A stretch of 64,000 nucleotides of DNA from G965207335 sp965222825 (GTDB lineage: Bacteria > Pseudomonadota > Gammaproteobacteria > PS1 > Pseudothioglobaceae): NCBI GenBank assembly GCA_965222825.1, contig OZ244964.1, forward strand, positions 372,001 to 436,000. The letters are read 5' to 3'. Position 1 is the first letter of the stretch. Every line of letters starts with the position of its first letter. The translations under genes were made by a program, and so were the position numbers. A model generated the notes under the pieces. That model was not told the DNA's origin. It was given only the letters and a program-made list of their open reading frames with translations, and ran no database searches. Positions 16,947-25,429 of this stretch are shown here, piece after piece.

Positions 16947-17405
16947 CTACAAAAAAAATTCGCAAACCAATACCTTAGTATTTTGTAAATAAAAAACTGA
17001 GCGCTTGCCCCAGATATTGTTATCTGTTTTAGTGTATTGGATGACACCGCGTTTTATTTTATCATCATTAAACAACATTTCACCTAATGGCTTATTAGCC
17101 AAACCTAGTATATATGCCACTTCTTTACTATCTGGTATTATTGAACGGGCAAAAATCACAGCTTTATTATTACCAAATAATAGCACTTCACGGACATAAA
17201 AATCTGTTTTTACCCCAGTAAAAATATCAACTTCATTAGCGTTAATATTGGCTTTTTTTTCGCTTAATAATTCAACCCTAAAATCAGGATATTTTTTTTT
17301 TAGTTTTGCTGTTAGTGAACTATTATCTAATAAATATTCTCGTGCCTTGCTATTAGTTATTTTAGTTATTTCTTCAAACCAAACTAAATTTTTTGTCTCT
17401 ATCAT
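16947..17405 (-). CDS. ubiC: Chorismate lyase
   Basis: A 152-residue UbiC-like protein with TDFYVREVLLFGNNKAVIFARSIIP, LGLANKPLGEMLFND and WGKRSVFYLQNTKVLVCEFFL. These motifs hold the conserved Arg, Leu-Gly and terminal Glu of the chorismate-pyruvate lyase pocket. It converts chorismate to 4-hydroxybenzoate, the first committed step of ubiquinone synthesis. It lies 4 nt after recG on the same strand, and no ubiA is adjacent. Confidence 0.93.
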   Translation of the reverse strand: MIETKNLVWFEEITKITNSKAREYLLDNSSLTAKLKKKYPDFRVELLSEKKANINANEVDIFTGVKTDFYVREVLLFGNNKAVIFARSIIPDSKEVAYILGLANKPLGEMLFNDDKIKRGVIQYTKTDNNIWGKRSVFYLQNTKVLVCEFFL

Positions 17406-17409
17406 AAAA

Positions 17410-19464
17410 TTATTCTAAGGTGGTGGTATTCCAACGATTTATTAGCTCATCTTGAATATTCTTATCTTGTTTAAGCATACAATTAGATATATTTTTTACT
17501 ACGCTAAATAATTTAACATCACGGATAATATCTGCTATTTTATAGTGCATTATACCTGTTTGTTGTGCTCCTAATATCTCTCCTGGACCTCTTAATTGTA
17601 GATCTTTTTCTGCTATTAAAAAGCCATTATTAGTTTGTCTTAAAATATTTAATCTAGCCCTAGCATTAGCACTTAAAGGTTTTTGATAAATTAAAATACA
17701 AATACTATTGCTAGTCCTTCTACCCACTCTACCTCTTAATTGGTGTAGTTGTGCCAAACCTAACCTCTCAGCATTTTCAATAACCATTAGATTAGCATTT
17801 GCAACATCAACACCAACTTCAATTACCGTAGTTGCTATTAAAATATTAATTTCTTTGTTGCGAAACCTTTGCATAATTTCATATTTAAGATTTTTATCAA
17901 GTTTACTATGAATTAACTCAATGCTAATATTTGGTAATTGTTGTTTTAAATATAATAGTGTTTTACTAGCAGATTGGGCATCTAAAACATCGGATTCATC
18001 AATCAAAGTGCAAACCCAATATACTTGATTATTATTAGCACATACTTGTTTAATTTTATTAACTACTTCTTCTTTTCTGCCATCACTTAGAACAATAGTT
18101 TGTATTGGCACCCTGCCTTTTGGCATCTCATCAATAATAGAAGTGTCCAAATCAGCATAGATACTAATAGCTAAAGAACGCGGTATTGGTGTTGCTGTCA
18201 TTATTAATTGATGTGGTATTTTAGTGGATTTTTTAACTAATTTTAACCTTTGGTGGACACCAAATTTATGTTGCTCATCAATTATTACCAAACTTAAATT
18301 TTTAAAACTAATACTATCTTGGAACAGAGCGTGAGTGCCGATAATAATATTAGCCTGTCCTGATTTACAATCGGCTATATTTTGCTTTTTTATAATTGTT
18401 GTTTGACTAGCTATTAATAATATTGTCTTAAAACCTAGTTTAGAAAAATATTTATCAAAATTATTAAAATGTTGCTCTGCTAGTATTTCAGTAGGTGCCA
18501 TAATTACTACTTGTTTATCATTAGCTATAGGTGCTAAACTAGCAAATATTGCTACTATGGTTTTACCAGAGCCAACATCACCTTGAAGCAATCTTAACAT
18601 AGCACTAGCACTATTTAAGTCTTGATGTATCTCATCAATAACCTTATTTTGGGCACTTGTTAGTTTAAATAGCAATAAATTATTTAATTTAAGCAATAAT
18701 TCTTTTGGCACTGGTAATTTATAAGATTTTTGTTGCCCTCTTTTTTGTTTTAGTTGTAATAATGCTAAATTTTTGCCACATAATTCATCAATAATTAATC
18801 TTTTTTGAGCTAAGCTAGTCCATTGTTTAATATTTGCTATATCTCTTAGGGTTTTTGGATAATGAATACTGCTAATTGCATCAATAATACTAGGTAAATT
18901 AGCAATATTAAACGGGCAATATTTAGCAATATCTAATATATTATCTTGTTGCATTAAGTCAATAGATTGTTTAATCCATAATTTTAGTTTAAATGTAGGA
19001 ATACCCAAAGTATTTGGGTAAATAGGACTTAGTGTCTGCTCTAATAGTGGCTTTTGTCCATTGCTTATAATGGAGTATTGGGGATGAATTATTTCTAGTG
19101 AATGCTTTCCTAGAACAATCTCACCAAAGCATTGCACTTTAGCACCTCTTATAAACATTCTACTTTGAAATTCACTAAAATGAAAAAATCTAAGTAGTAA
19201 AATATCTCCAGCATTATTGGTTAAATAGCACAATAATTGCCCTCTTTTACTATAAATTATCTCAGACTTATAAACAACCAACTCCAAGAGTATATTATCG
19301 CCAATAGTAGCATCAACTAACGGTGTAATTTTAGTTTTATCCTGATAACTACTTGGTAAGTGAAATAATAAATGCTCTCTTGTTAGTATGCTAAATTGCC
19401 TTAATTTATTGGCATATTGCTTGCCTAGGCCCTTAATATCAGTAATTGGATTAGATAAAGACAT
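17410..19464 (-). CDS. recG: ATP-dependent DNA helicase RecG
   Basis: A 684-residue superfamily 2 helicase. The N-terminal wedge/OB domain (DNILLELVVYKSEIIYSKRG, FRFF-like FLRFFHFSEFQ) is followed by the helicase core: Walker A LLQGDVGSGKT, Walker B VIIDEQHKFGV, MTATPIPRSLAI, and the C-terminal motifs ATTVIEVGVDVANANLMVIE and QLRGRVGR. The ending carries ILGAQQTG and related RecG motifs. It reverses stalled replication forks and branch-migrates Holliday junctions. It is the first gene of a recG-ubiC pair. Confidence 0.97.
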   Translation of the reverse strand: MSLSNPITDIKGLGKQYANKLRQFSILTREHLLFHLPSSYQDKTKITPLVDATIGDNILLELVVYKSEIIYSKRGQLLCYLTNNAGDILLLRFFHFSEFQSRMFIRGAKVQCFGEIVLGKHSLEIIHPQYSIISNGQKPLLEQTLSPIYPNTLGIPTFKLKLWIKQSIDLMQQDNILDIAKYCPFNIANLPSIIDAISSIHYPKTLRDIANIKQWTSLAQKRLIIDELCGKNLALLQLKQKRGQQKSYKLPVPKELLLKLNNLLLFKLTSAQNKVIDEIHQDLNSASAMLRLLQGDVGSGKTIVAIFASLAPIANDKQVVIMAPTEILAEQHFNNFDKYFSKLGFKTILLIASQTTIIKKQNIADCKSGQANIIIGTHALFQDSISFKNLSLVIIDEQHKFGVHQRLKLVKKSTKIPHQLIMTATPIPRSLAISIYADLDTSIIDEMPKGRVPIQTIVLSDGRKEEVVNKIKQVCANNNQVYWVCTLIDESDVLDAQSASKTLLYLKQQLPNISIELIHSKLDKNLKYEIMQRFRNKEINILIATTVIEVGVDVANANLMVIENAERLGLAQLHQLRGRVGRRTSNSICILIYQKPLSANARARLNILRQTNNGFLIAEKDLQLRGPGEILGAQQTGIMHYKIADIIRDVKLFSVVKNISNCMLKQDKNIQDELINRWNTTTLE

Positions 19465-19719
19465 TTAAAAATAATACCCTAAGAGGCTGCACGGCAACTG
19501 CTTCACTAAAAATATTATTATATTTTAACATAAAATATGCCTGCTTCAATGCTTGGCAATTTATTCTGCTACTTCTTGGTATGCAAGTAAAAAAAAGTAT
19601 TTATGTGTAACATAACTAACTGTATAAATCTAGGATAAAAAACTACAAAATTAAAATATTTTCTATAAAATAACTTATAGTTTAGTTTTTTTATTTTAAT
19701 ACATAATAGGAGATTAGAA

Positions 19720-20082
19720 ATGGCTAGAAATATAGTGCATGAAAAGATGTTTGATAAGGGCTTTCGTGCCCGTTTAATAAATAATCCTAAGGCTACAATG
19801 CAAGAATTAGCCGTAGGTAATGTTGTCGATCATACCTTAGATTATAAGGCTATGGTATCAACCAAAGATACATTTTATTTTGTTATACCCTATATTAGTG
19901 AAGAGCAAAATATTGATGATTTGACAAATATACAAGCCGCTGGTGGCGCTGGCAATGCTGTGAGTTCAGTTGTTACTGTTGGTTCAGTAGGCACGCTAAG
20001 CACTGCTACTTCTACAGCTGCTTGTGTAGGTTCAGTAGGCACGCTAAGTTCTGCTAGTAGTGTTAATACAGACGGCATATAA
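19720..20082 (+). CDS. NHLP-leader RiPP precursor-like peptide (copy 6)
   Basis: A 120-residue peptide behind TAGGAGATT. The leader (MARNIVHEKMFDKGFRARLI, NNPKATMQEL, then YKAMVSTKDTFYFVIPYIS and DDLTNIQAAGG) keeps the same landmarks as copies 2-4 with a longer N-terminus. The core has GNAVSSVVTVGSVGTLSTAT, a single Cys in TAACVGS, and ends VNTDGI rather than the Lys tail. It stands alone between recG and rnhA, 255 nt from the former, with no enzyme nearby. Confidence 0.8.
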   Translation: MARNIVHEKMFDKGFRARLINNPKATMQELAVGNVVDHTLDYKAMVSTKDTFYFVIPYISEEQNIDDLTNIQAAGGAGNAVSSVVTVGSVGTLSTATSTAACVGSVGTLSSASSVNTDGI

Positions 20083-20502
20083 TTAAAGAGTCTCTGAACA
20101 ACCTTCAAGTAGGACTCACAAAGTTTGATTTATGATATGCTTTTACTTGCAGATTGGAATTGATTACCACGGGCAAGGCCCGTGGTAACTTATAAATTTT
20201 TGCTACACACAGTCTTAAAAGATTATGTGTGTGTGTATCCGTTAAAAAACTTACCAAAACAAACACAAAAGACCACTAATAACAATATAATATAAGATTG
20301 TTGTATGGTGGCAAAGAATAAGTAAAAATCTGCTAAAATAAAAACATTATCCCTGCAATTATGTTTCGCACGCAGTGGAGTTATTTTTAGCATTTTAGAT
20401 TACCGTGCAACAGTCTTAATATAATAGTTTCACTTACTTGTATTTAAAATAAAAGTATTACTTGTTAGTAATAATAAACTTGCACAATAGCGAAAAATAT
20501 TT
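20083..20502. other. Intergenic region with palindrome and inverted repeat
   Basis: A 420-nt gap between precursor copy 6 and rnhA. It contains the GC-rich palindrome at 20165-20187, a stretch (20311-20337) similar to the one downstream of copy 4, and a loose inverted repeat pairing TGCTAAAATAAAAAC (20331-20345) with GTTATTTTTAGCA about 30 nt later. I see no gene in it. A terminator or small RNA is possible. Confidence 0.45.
20165..20187. repeat. GC-rich REP-like palindrome (copy a)
   Basis: TACCACGGGC / AAG / GCCCGTGGTA: a perfect 10-bp inverted repeat with a 3-nt loop, strikingly GC-rich for this region. A near copy occurs at 31536-31554 next to purL. Confidence 0.85.
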
Positions 20503-20967
20503 ATGGATAAAATTACTATTTATACAGATGGTGGCTGTCGTGGTAATCCTGGTATTGGTGGCTGGGGAGTTTACTTTAATTATAAAAACAAAGAAAAAAA
20601 ATTAAACGGCTATGAAAAAAACACTACCAACAACCGTATGGAGTTAACAGCAGCAATTAAAGCATTACAACATTTAAAAATTCCAAATAATAAAAATATA
20701 GCAATAATATTATTTACCGACTCTAAATACCTAATTCAAGGCTTAATACAATATCTGCCAAAATGGCAGAAAAATAATTGGCAAACTGCAAATAAAAAAC
20801 CCGTAAAAAATATTGATTTATGGCAACAACTAACAGAATTAAATAATATCTATAGTATTGATTGGCGTTGGGTAAAAGGTCATAGTAGCAACAAAGGCAA
20901 TGATATTGCTGATACTTTGGCTAATGAGGCTATGGATAAGTTAAATAGCCAAGTTAAGCAATTATAA
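20503..20967 (+). CDS. rnhA: Ribonuclease HI
   Basis: A 154-residue RNase HI with the four catalytic acids at D9 (IYTDGGCRGNPG), E47 (NNRMEL), D73 (LFTDSKY) and D134, and the basic helix region around KWQKNNWQTANKKPVKN. H127 in WVKGHSSNKGN is the flexible-loop histidine. It removes RNA from RNA-DNA hybrids, including R-loops and primers. It is a single gene with a long upstream gap. Confidence 0.97.
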   Translation: MDKITIYTDGGCRGNPGIGGWGVYFNYKNKEKKLNGYEKNTTNNRMELTAAIKALQHLKIPNNKNIAIILFTDSKYLIQGLIQYLPKWQKNNWQTANKKPVKNIDLWQQLTELNNIYSIDWRWVKGHSSNKGNDIADTLANEAMDKLNSQVKQL

Positions 20968-21106
20968 TAAAATTTTATTATTATTTACTACTATTTCTAA
21001 ATTTAATGTATAATCACTGCTAATTATAATAAATTAGTTGAAATTTTTTTAAATATAAGTTACAATCCCCCCAGATTGATATTTCTATAACTAGAATATG
21101 TTGTTT

Positions 21107-21358
21107 ATGAATAAAAAATTGCTGAAATTAGTATTATTAAGTTTGTTTTTAGGTTTTAGTGTTGTTGTATCTGCTGTCAATTATAATGATGGAGTGCCAA
21201 TTTTAGCAGAAGGTGCTGACCCAACAGAAGCACAAGAAAATGCTATAAGAGAAGGTGCTAAGAACTGGTGTTCTGAGAAAGAAGATGACCAAAAAGAACA
21301 GTGTGCACTAGATTATTTTGTAGGACATAATTATGAAGGAGAGCCTAGTTGCGACTAG
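21107..21358 (+). CDS. Small secreted protein of unknown function
   Basis: About 83 residues, counting from ATG 21107 (an in-frame ATG also exists at 21098). The N-terminus MNKKLLKLVLLSLFLGFSVVVSA is a clear signal peptide. The mature part, about 60 residues, is acidic and contains three Cys: NWCSEKEDDQKEQCALDYFVGHNYEGEPSC. I do not recognise the family. It precedes the rhodanese pair on the same strand with about 70 nt between, so a periplasmic role alongside them is possible but unproven. Confidence 0.65.
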   Translation: MNKKLLKLVLLSLFLGFSVVVSAVNYNDGVPILAEGADPTEAQENAIREGAKNWCSEKEDDQKEQCALDYFVGHNYEGEPSCD

Positions 21359-21427
21359 GTTTATTTTGTGATAGGTAGTTTATTTTTTATAATAGACTGT
21401 TTTGTTTAAAAAAAAGAGGAGCAAATA

Positions 21428-22069
21428 ATGAAGTTTAAAATTTTATTAACAGGAATTGCAAGTGTAGCACTGTTATCAACAACAGTAGCAATTGCAAAGC
21501 CAGTTGGCATTGTAAAAGGTGTGATGGAGGTTGCTGGTATTAGCCGTAACCAAGACAATAAAGCAACAATTCATCCAGCGTTTACTAAAACATCGCGTAA
21601 ATGCCCGCCATTTTGTATTCAACCCACTCGTCCGTTTGCACCTGCTAATGTGGATACGATTAGTGAGTTAGATATGATTTATGCAGCAAGAGATATTGCA
21701 AATGGTGATAAAACTAAGTTGTTAATGGATAATAGAACCCCAGTTTGGACAACAGCTGCTAAAGGTGGTACTATTCCAGGTGCAGTTAATATTCCATTTA
21801 ATACTATTAACAGTAAAGCTATTGCTAAGGATCCAATTAAAGTTATTGATATTTTAGTGAAAAACTTTGATGTAGCAGAGGCTGATGGTTATCTTGATTT
21901 TAGTAATGCCAAAACTTTGTATATGTTTTGTAATGGTATGTGGTGTGGTCAATCACCCGCTGGCATACGAGCATTATTACAATTAGGTTATCCTGAGCAT
22001 AAACTAAAATACTATCGTGGTGGTATGAATGCTTGGCATTCGTTGGGTTTATCAACGGTTAGTAAGTAA
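21428..22069 (+). CDS. Secreted rhodanese-like protein (copy 1)
   Basis: A 213-residue protein with a signal peptide (MKFKILLTGIASVALLSTTVAIA), the motif KCPPFCIQP, and a rhodanese-like domain. The domain includes LLMDNRTPVWTTAAKGGTIP, GAVNIPFNTI and the active-loop sequence LYMFCNGMWCGQSPAGIRALL. The first Cys of that loop is the expected persulfide carrier. It probably transfers sulfane sulfur in the periplasm, in keeping with sulfur-compound metabolism. AGAGGAG precedes the start and a strong terminator follows. It is one of two tandem copies, and the C-terminal two thirds are nearly identical between them. Confidence 0.87.
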   Translation: MKFKILLTGIASVALLSTTVAIAKPVGIVKGVMEVAGISRNQDNKATIHPAFTKTSRKCPPFCIQPTRPFAPANVDTISELDMIYAARDIANGDKTKLLMDNRTPVWTTAAKGGTIPGAVNIPFNTINSKAIAKDPIKVIDILVKNFDVAEADGYLDFSNAKTLYMFCNGMWCGQSPAGIRALLQLGYPEHKLKYYRGGMNAWHSLGLSTVSK

Positions 22070-22080
22070 TTTAATTTTTT

Positions 22081-22104
22081 AGGCGGTTGTGAAACCGCCT
22101 TTTG
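22081..22104 (+). terminator. Rho-independent terminator between the rhodanese genes
   Basis: AGGCGGTT / GTGA / AACCGCCT is a perfect 8-bp stem with a tetraloop, followed by a short T-tract, 12 nt after the stop of copy 1. Copy 2 starts 24 nt beyond. Confidence 0.85.
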
Positions 22105-22127
22105 TATTTTTATTTAGGAGATATATA

Positions 22128-22847
22128 ATGAAAATTAAGTTTAAATTCATTGTTGCTTTAGGATCAAGTGCCTTGTTGTTTAGTGCGTTGAATATCCAAG
22201 CAGCTGATATGATGGATAATAAGCATAACTGGAATATGGGTAGTGAAATGCCAAAATCTGATTTTTCTGGTGAAGGAAAAGTGGGTATTGTGAAAGGTAA
22301 AAATATTATCGCCGCTATTAGTCGTAATCAAAATACCAAAGCAAAGATTCATAAAGCTTTTACTAAAACATCAAGACCCTGCCCGCCGTTTTGCATTCAG
22401 CCCACCCATCCGTTTGCACCTGCCAAGGTGGATACAATTAGTGAGTTAGATATGATTTATGCAGCAAAAGATGTTGCAAATGGTGATAAAACTAAGTTGT
22501 TAATGGATAATAGAACCCCAGTTTGGACAACAGCTAAAAAAGGTGGTACTATTCCAGGTGCAGTTAATATTCCATTTAATACTATTAACAGTAAAGCTAT
22601 TGCTAAGGATCCAATTAAAGTTATTGATATTTTAGTGAAAAACTTTGATGTCGTAGAAGCTGATGGTTATCTTGATTTTAGTAATGCTAAAACTTTGTAT
22701 ATGTTTTGTAATGGTATGTGGTGTGGTCAATCACCCGCTGGCATACGAGCCTTATTACAATTAGGTTATCCTGATCATAAACTAAAATACTATCGTGGTG
22801 GTATGAACGCTTGGCATTCGCTAGGATTAAAAACAGTTGCTAAATAG
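22128..22847 (+). CDS. Secreted rhodanese-like protein (copy 2)
   Basis: 239 residues from ATG 22128, which has TTAGGAGAT before it; the longer frame to 22089 runs through the terminator and is not used. A signal peptide ends near NIQA. An extra segment rich in Met, Asp and Asn (MMDNKHNWNMGSEMPKSDF) precedes VGIVKGKNIIAAISRNQ. It shares CPPFCIQP and the loop FCNGMWCGQSP with copy 1. The domains differ at only a handful of positions (for example AAK/KK, A/V, E/D), and the DNA is almost the same from about 22435 to 22815. Confidence 0.87.
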   Translation: MKIKFKFIVALGSSALLFSALNIQAADMMDNKHNWNMGSEMPKSDFSGEGKVGIVKGKNIIAAISRNQNTKAKIHKAFTKTSRPCPPFCIQPTHPFAPAKVDTISELDMIYAAKDVANGDKTKLLMDNRTPVWTTAKKGGTIPGAVNIPFNTINSKAIAKDPIKVIDILVKNFDVVEADGYLDFSNAKTLYMFCNGMWCGQSPAGIRALLQLGYPDHKLKYYRGGMNAWHSLGLKTVAK

Positions 22848-23430
22848 CAATATTTATCAACAATCAAAAAGGGTATTAGTTTTAATACCCTTTTTTTATA
22901 GTGCTTTTTTGTTAGCATCAAATCAGTCTGATAATATTGCTATTAATAATTATAAAATATCTTATCAATTATCACAAAAAGGACTTTATCAACAAGCAAT
23001 TAACTATACCAAAAAATCTGCCCAATACGGCTATCCGCCAGCACAACATAATTTGGCTTTAAGTTATAAATTAGGTTTAGGGATAAAACAAAATTATAAT
23101 CTAGCAATAAAGTGGTTTAAAAAAGCTGCTAATAATAATTTGGTAGATGCAAAAACAGAGTTAGGGCTTGCGTATTATTATGGTTTAGGGGTTAAAAAAG
23201 ATAATAAAATAGCAAAAAAATACTGGCTAAGCGCAACAAAACAAAATGATGAATACGCACAATTTAATTTAGCATCGCTATATTTAGAACAAGGAAGAAA
23301 AATCCTAGCTAAAAAATATTTTAAACAAGCACTAAATAATAATCATCCACAAGCAAAAACAGCATTAATGCAACTAATATATGAAGAAAATACTACTGCT
23401 AATACTAATAACGATAGCAATACAAACTAA
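22837..23430 (+). CDS. Sel1-repeat (TPR-like) secreted protein
   Basis: About 197 residues with Sel1-like repeats: AQYGYPPAQHNLALSYKLGL, IKWFKKAANNNLVDAKTELG and KKYWLSATKQNDEYAQFNLA, about 36 residues each. Before them is a hydrophobic signal-like stretch (RVLVLIPFFYSAFLLAS). That stretch is encoded by the terminator hairpin of the preceding gene, and no ATG is available. TTG at 22837, overlapping the rhodanese stop, is one possible start, and a non-canonical ATT is another. Sel1 proteins are usually adaptors. The 3' end overlaps the next gene by 50 nt. Confidence 0.7.
   Translation: MLNSNIYQQSKRVLVLIPFFYSAFLLASNQSDNIAINNYKISYQLSQKGLYQQAINYTKKSAQYGYPPAQHNLALSYKLGLGIKQNYNLAIKWFKKAANNNLVDAKTELGLAYYYGLGVKKDNKIAKKYWLSATKQNDEYAQFNLASLYLEQGRKILAKKYFKQALNNNHPQAKTALMQLIYEENTTANTNNDSNTN
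22866..22897 (+). terminator. Rho-independent terminator after rhodanese copy 2
   Basis: AAAAAGGGTATTA / GTTT / TAATACCCTTTTTTT: a stem of at least 8 bp, extended by A-T pairs, with a run of T's, 18 nt after the stop codon. The same bases lie in frame with the signal-peptide coding region of the next gene. Confidence 0.85.
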
Positions 23431-24238
23431 GGCTTTTTTCCCAATACCTAGTATAAACTTTAACCAATATCAGGATAAATATCATGGGTTTGTAGATTTA
23501 TTACACAAATATCAACCAGATTTTGCCAGAGAGCAAAGAATTATTGAGCAAATAGCAGATAGTGTAATAGAAGGTGATGTTTTGTGGCTAAAAGTAGGCA
23601 ATAAAAAGATATTTTCTATTTATAGCGAAGCAGAAACAGATAAAGCAAAAGGTGGGATAATAATATTACATAGCAGAGGTTTGCACGCTAACTGGGAGAC
23701 GGTGGTTAAACCACTTAGAGTTGGTTTAGCAGAAAAAGGTTGGGATAGTTTATCAGTGCAAATGCCAGTTAAAGATAAAAACGCTAAATATTATGATTAT
23801 GTGCCTATTTTTTCTTATGCTGTGCCTAGAATTAATGCGGCTATTAACTTTTTAAAAAAACAAGGTGCAAAAAAAGTCGTTATAATAGCCCATGCTTGCG
23901 GTGCTTTTATGGCTAGGTATTTTATCCAGCATAATGGCGTTAAAGATATATCAGCATTTGTAGGTATAGGTATGAGTGCTACAGATTATAAACAAAAGGT
24001 TATTAATCCAATTATACTGACTTTATTTAATACTAAAATTCCAATCCTAGATATAGTTGCAGAAAATGATTATTTGGGAGTATTAAAATTTTATGAAATT
24101 AGAAAAGAAGCCTTTGCTATTATGAATAATCCTAAGAATAAACAACTAATGATTCCTAGAACTGAGCATTATTACCAACAAAAACAAGCCAGTAAGCAGA
24201 TGGTTGCAGAAGTAGTAAAATGGTTAGATAGTATTTAG
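23381..24238 (+). CDS. DUF3530-like alpha/beta-hydrolase, secreted
   Basis: A 285-residue protein with a signal peptide (MKKILLLILITIAIQTKAF) and an alpha/beta-hydrolase pattern: GGIIILHSRGLHANWETVVKPLR, WDSLSVQMPV and KKVVIIAHACGAFMARYF. The nucleophile elbow, normally GxSxG, reads H-A-C-G-A here, so Cys may replace Ser. A histidine near RTEHYYQQK is a candidate for the triad. A paralogue at 37358 has the ordinary Ser. The substrate is unknown. It overlaps the Sel1 gene by 50 nt. Confidence 0.75.
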   Translation: MKKILLLILITIAIQTKAFFPIPSINFNQYQDKYHGFVDLLHKYQPDFAREQRIIEQIADSVIEGDVLWLKVGNKKIFSIYSEAETDKAKGGIIILHSRGLHANWETVVKPLRVGLAEKGWDSLSVQMPVKDKNAKYYDYVPIFSYAVPRINAAINFLKKQGAKKVVIIAHACGAFMARYFIQHNGVKDISAFVGIGMSATDYKQKVINPIILTLFNTKIPILDIVAENDYLGVLKFYEIRKEAFAIMNNPKNKQLMIPRTEHYYQQKQASKQMVAEVVKWLDSI

Positions 24239-25173
24239 TCTTTAAAATGTTGATAACCTAATAGTTTACCAATGTTTACTGGATGAGAATTTTTGACCAC
24301 TTTTAAACCTTTATCCTTAGTTATAATACCTATTTCTGTAAAATTAAATTTGTGTTTTAGTTTTATCATATTTACCATATTAGCACTGTTTATTGTCCAA
24401 CATAATTGATAGTCATCACCAGTTGTTAATATTGTGTGGTAATTATTAGTTTTAGCTATATAATTTTTAACATCTATTGATAGTGGGACTTTGGTAATAT
24501 CAATTACAGCACCAACATTGCTGCTGCTTAGAATATGCCCTAAGTCTGCTAATAAACCATCGGATATATCAATACACGAGTTGGCAATATTTATTAATTC
24601 TAAGCCTAATTCTAGTTGTGGTTTTGGTCTATTTAGTGCATTAAGCAACTGTTTATTTATAGGTTTATTTTCTTTTAACAATGATAAAGCAAGCCCAGCA
24701 TCACCTATGGTATTAGATACAAATATTCTATCGCCAAACTTAGCAGTGCTTCTTAATAATGCTTTATCAGTAGGTAATAAACCTATAATAGTTATCGTAA
24801 TACTTAGACTACCACAAGTGGTATCACCGCCTATTAAACTAAGATTATATTTGACTGCTAAACTTTGTAATGCCTTAGAAAATCCTCTTAGCCAAGAATT
24901 ATCAATTTTATCAATACTAAGTGCTAAACTAAACCATTTTGGCGTAGCACCCATAGCCGCTATATCGCTTAAACTAACTGCTAATGCCTTATAGGCAATA
25001 TCACCACTACTTGTATTAGCTAAAAAATGCACCCCCGCTATTAGGGTATCTGTGGTAATTACTAGACGCTCACCGTTAGTATGGCAAATAGCACCATCAT
25101 CACCTATACCTAAATCAACACTATCAGATATAGTCCAAGAAAAATATTTATTTATAAGCGAAAATTCATCCAC
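24235..25173 (-). CDS. thiL: Thiamine-monophosphate kinase
   Basis: A 312-residue ThiL beginning MDEFSLINKYFSW. It has LGIGDDGAICHTNGERLVIT, TDTLIAGVHFLANT, LAVSLSDIAAMGATPKWFSL, LIGGDTTCG and CIDISDGLLADLGHIL, the conserved Mg-ATP and TMP-binding segments. It phosphorylates thiamine monophosphate to the cofactor form TPP. It converges on the hydrolase gene with a 4-nt overlap and follows two glutaredoxin genes by 1 nt. Confidence 0.96.
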   Translation of the reverse strand: MDEFSLINKYFSWTISDSVDLGIGDDGAICHTNGERLVITTDTLIAGVHFLANTSSGDIAYKALAVSLSDIAAMGATPKWFSLALSIDKIDNSWLRGFSKALQSLAVKYNLSLIGGDTTCGSLSITITIIGLLPTDKALLRSTAKFGDRIFVSNTIGDAGLALSLLKENKPINKQLLNALNRPKPQLELGLELINIANSCIDISDGLLADLGHILSSSNVGAVIDITKVPLSIDVKNYIAKTNNYHTILTTGDDYQLCWTINSANMVNMIKLKHKFNFTEIGIITKDKGLKVVKNSHPVNIGKLLGYQHFKD

Positions 25174-25174
25174 G

Positions 25175-25429
25175 CTAATCTAGATATTTAATAATATCAT
25201 CTGATTCGTAGAGCCATTTATCTTTTGTTGCTAATTTAATTCTTAAACACGGAACTTGATAATAACCGCCATATTTTACTAAGTCTTTATGGTTTATGCT
25301 TTTGTTAGTATTTTTTAGTTCTATATTAGTTATATTGTGTTTTTCTATATAGTCTATTACCTTGGTGCAAAAAAAACAATTATCGTAATAATACAGAGAT
25401 AATTTTTTATTATTTTTTAAATTTGTCAT
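25175..25429 (-). CDS. Glutaredoxin/GST-N-like protein, copy B
   Basis: An 84-residue thioredoxin-fold protein with the redox pair CFFC (YYYDNCFFCTKVIDYIEKH) and the cis-Pro motif QVPCLRI, ending in WLYESDDIIKYLD. It is a shortened tandem paralogue of the next upstream gene, which it overlaps by 20 nt. It probably reduces disulfides or glutathionylated targets; the partner is unknown. Confidence 0.85.
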   Translation of the reverse strand: MTNLKNNKKLSLYYYDNCFFCTKVIDYIEKHNITNIELKNTNKSINHKDLVKYGGYYQVPCLRIKLATKDKWLYESDDIIKYLD

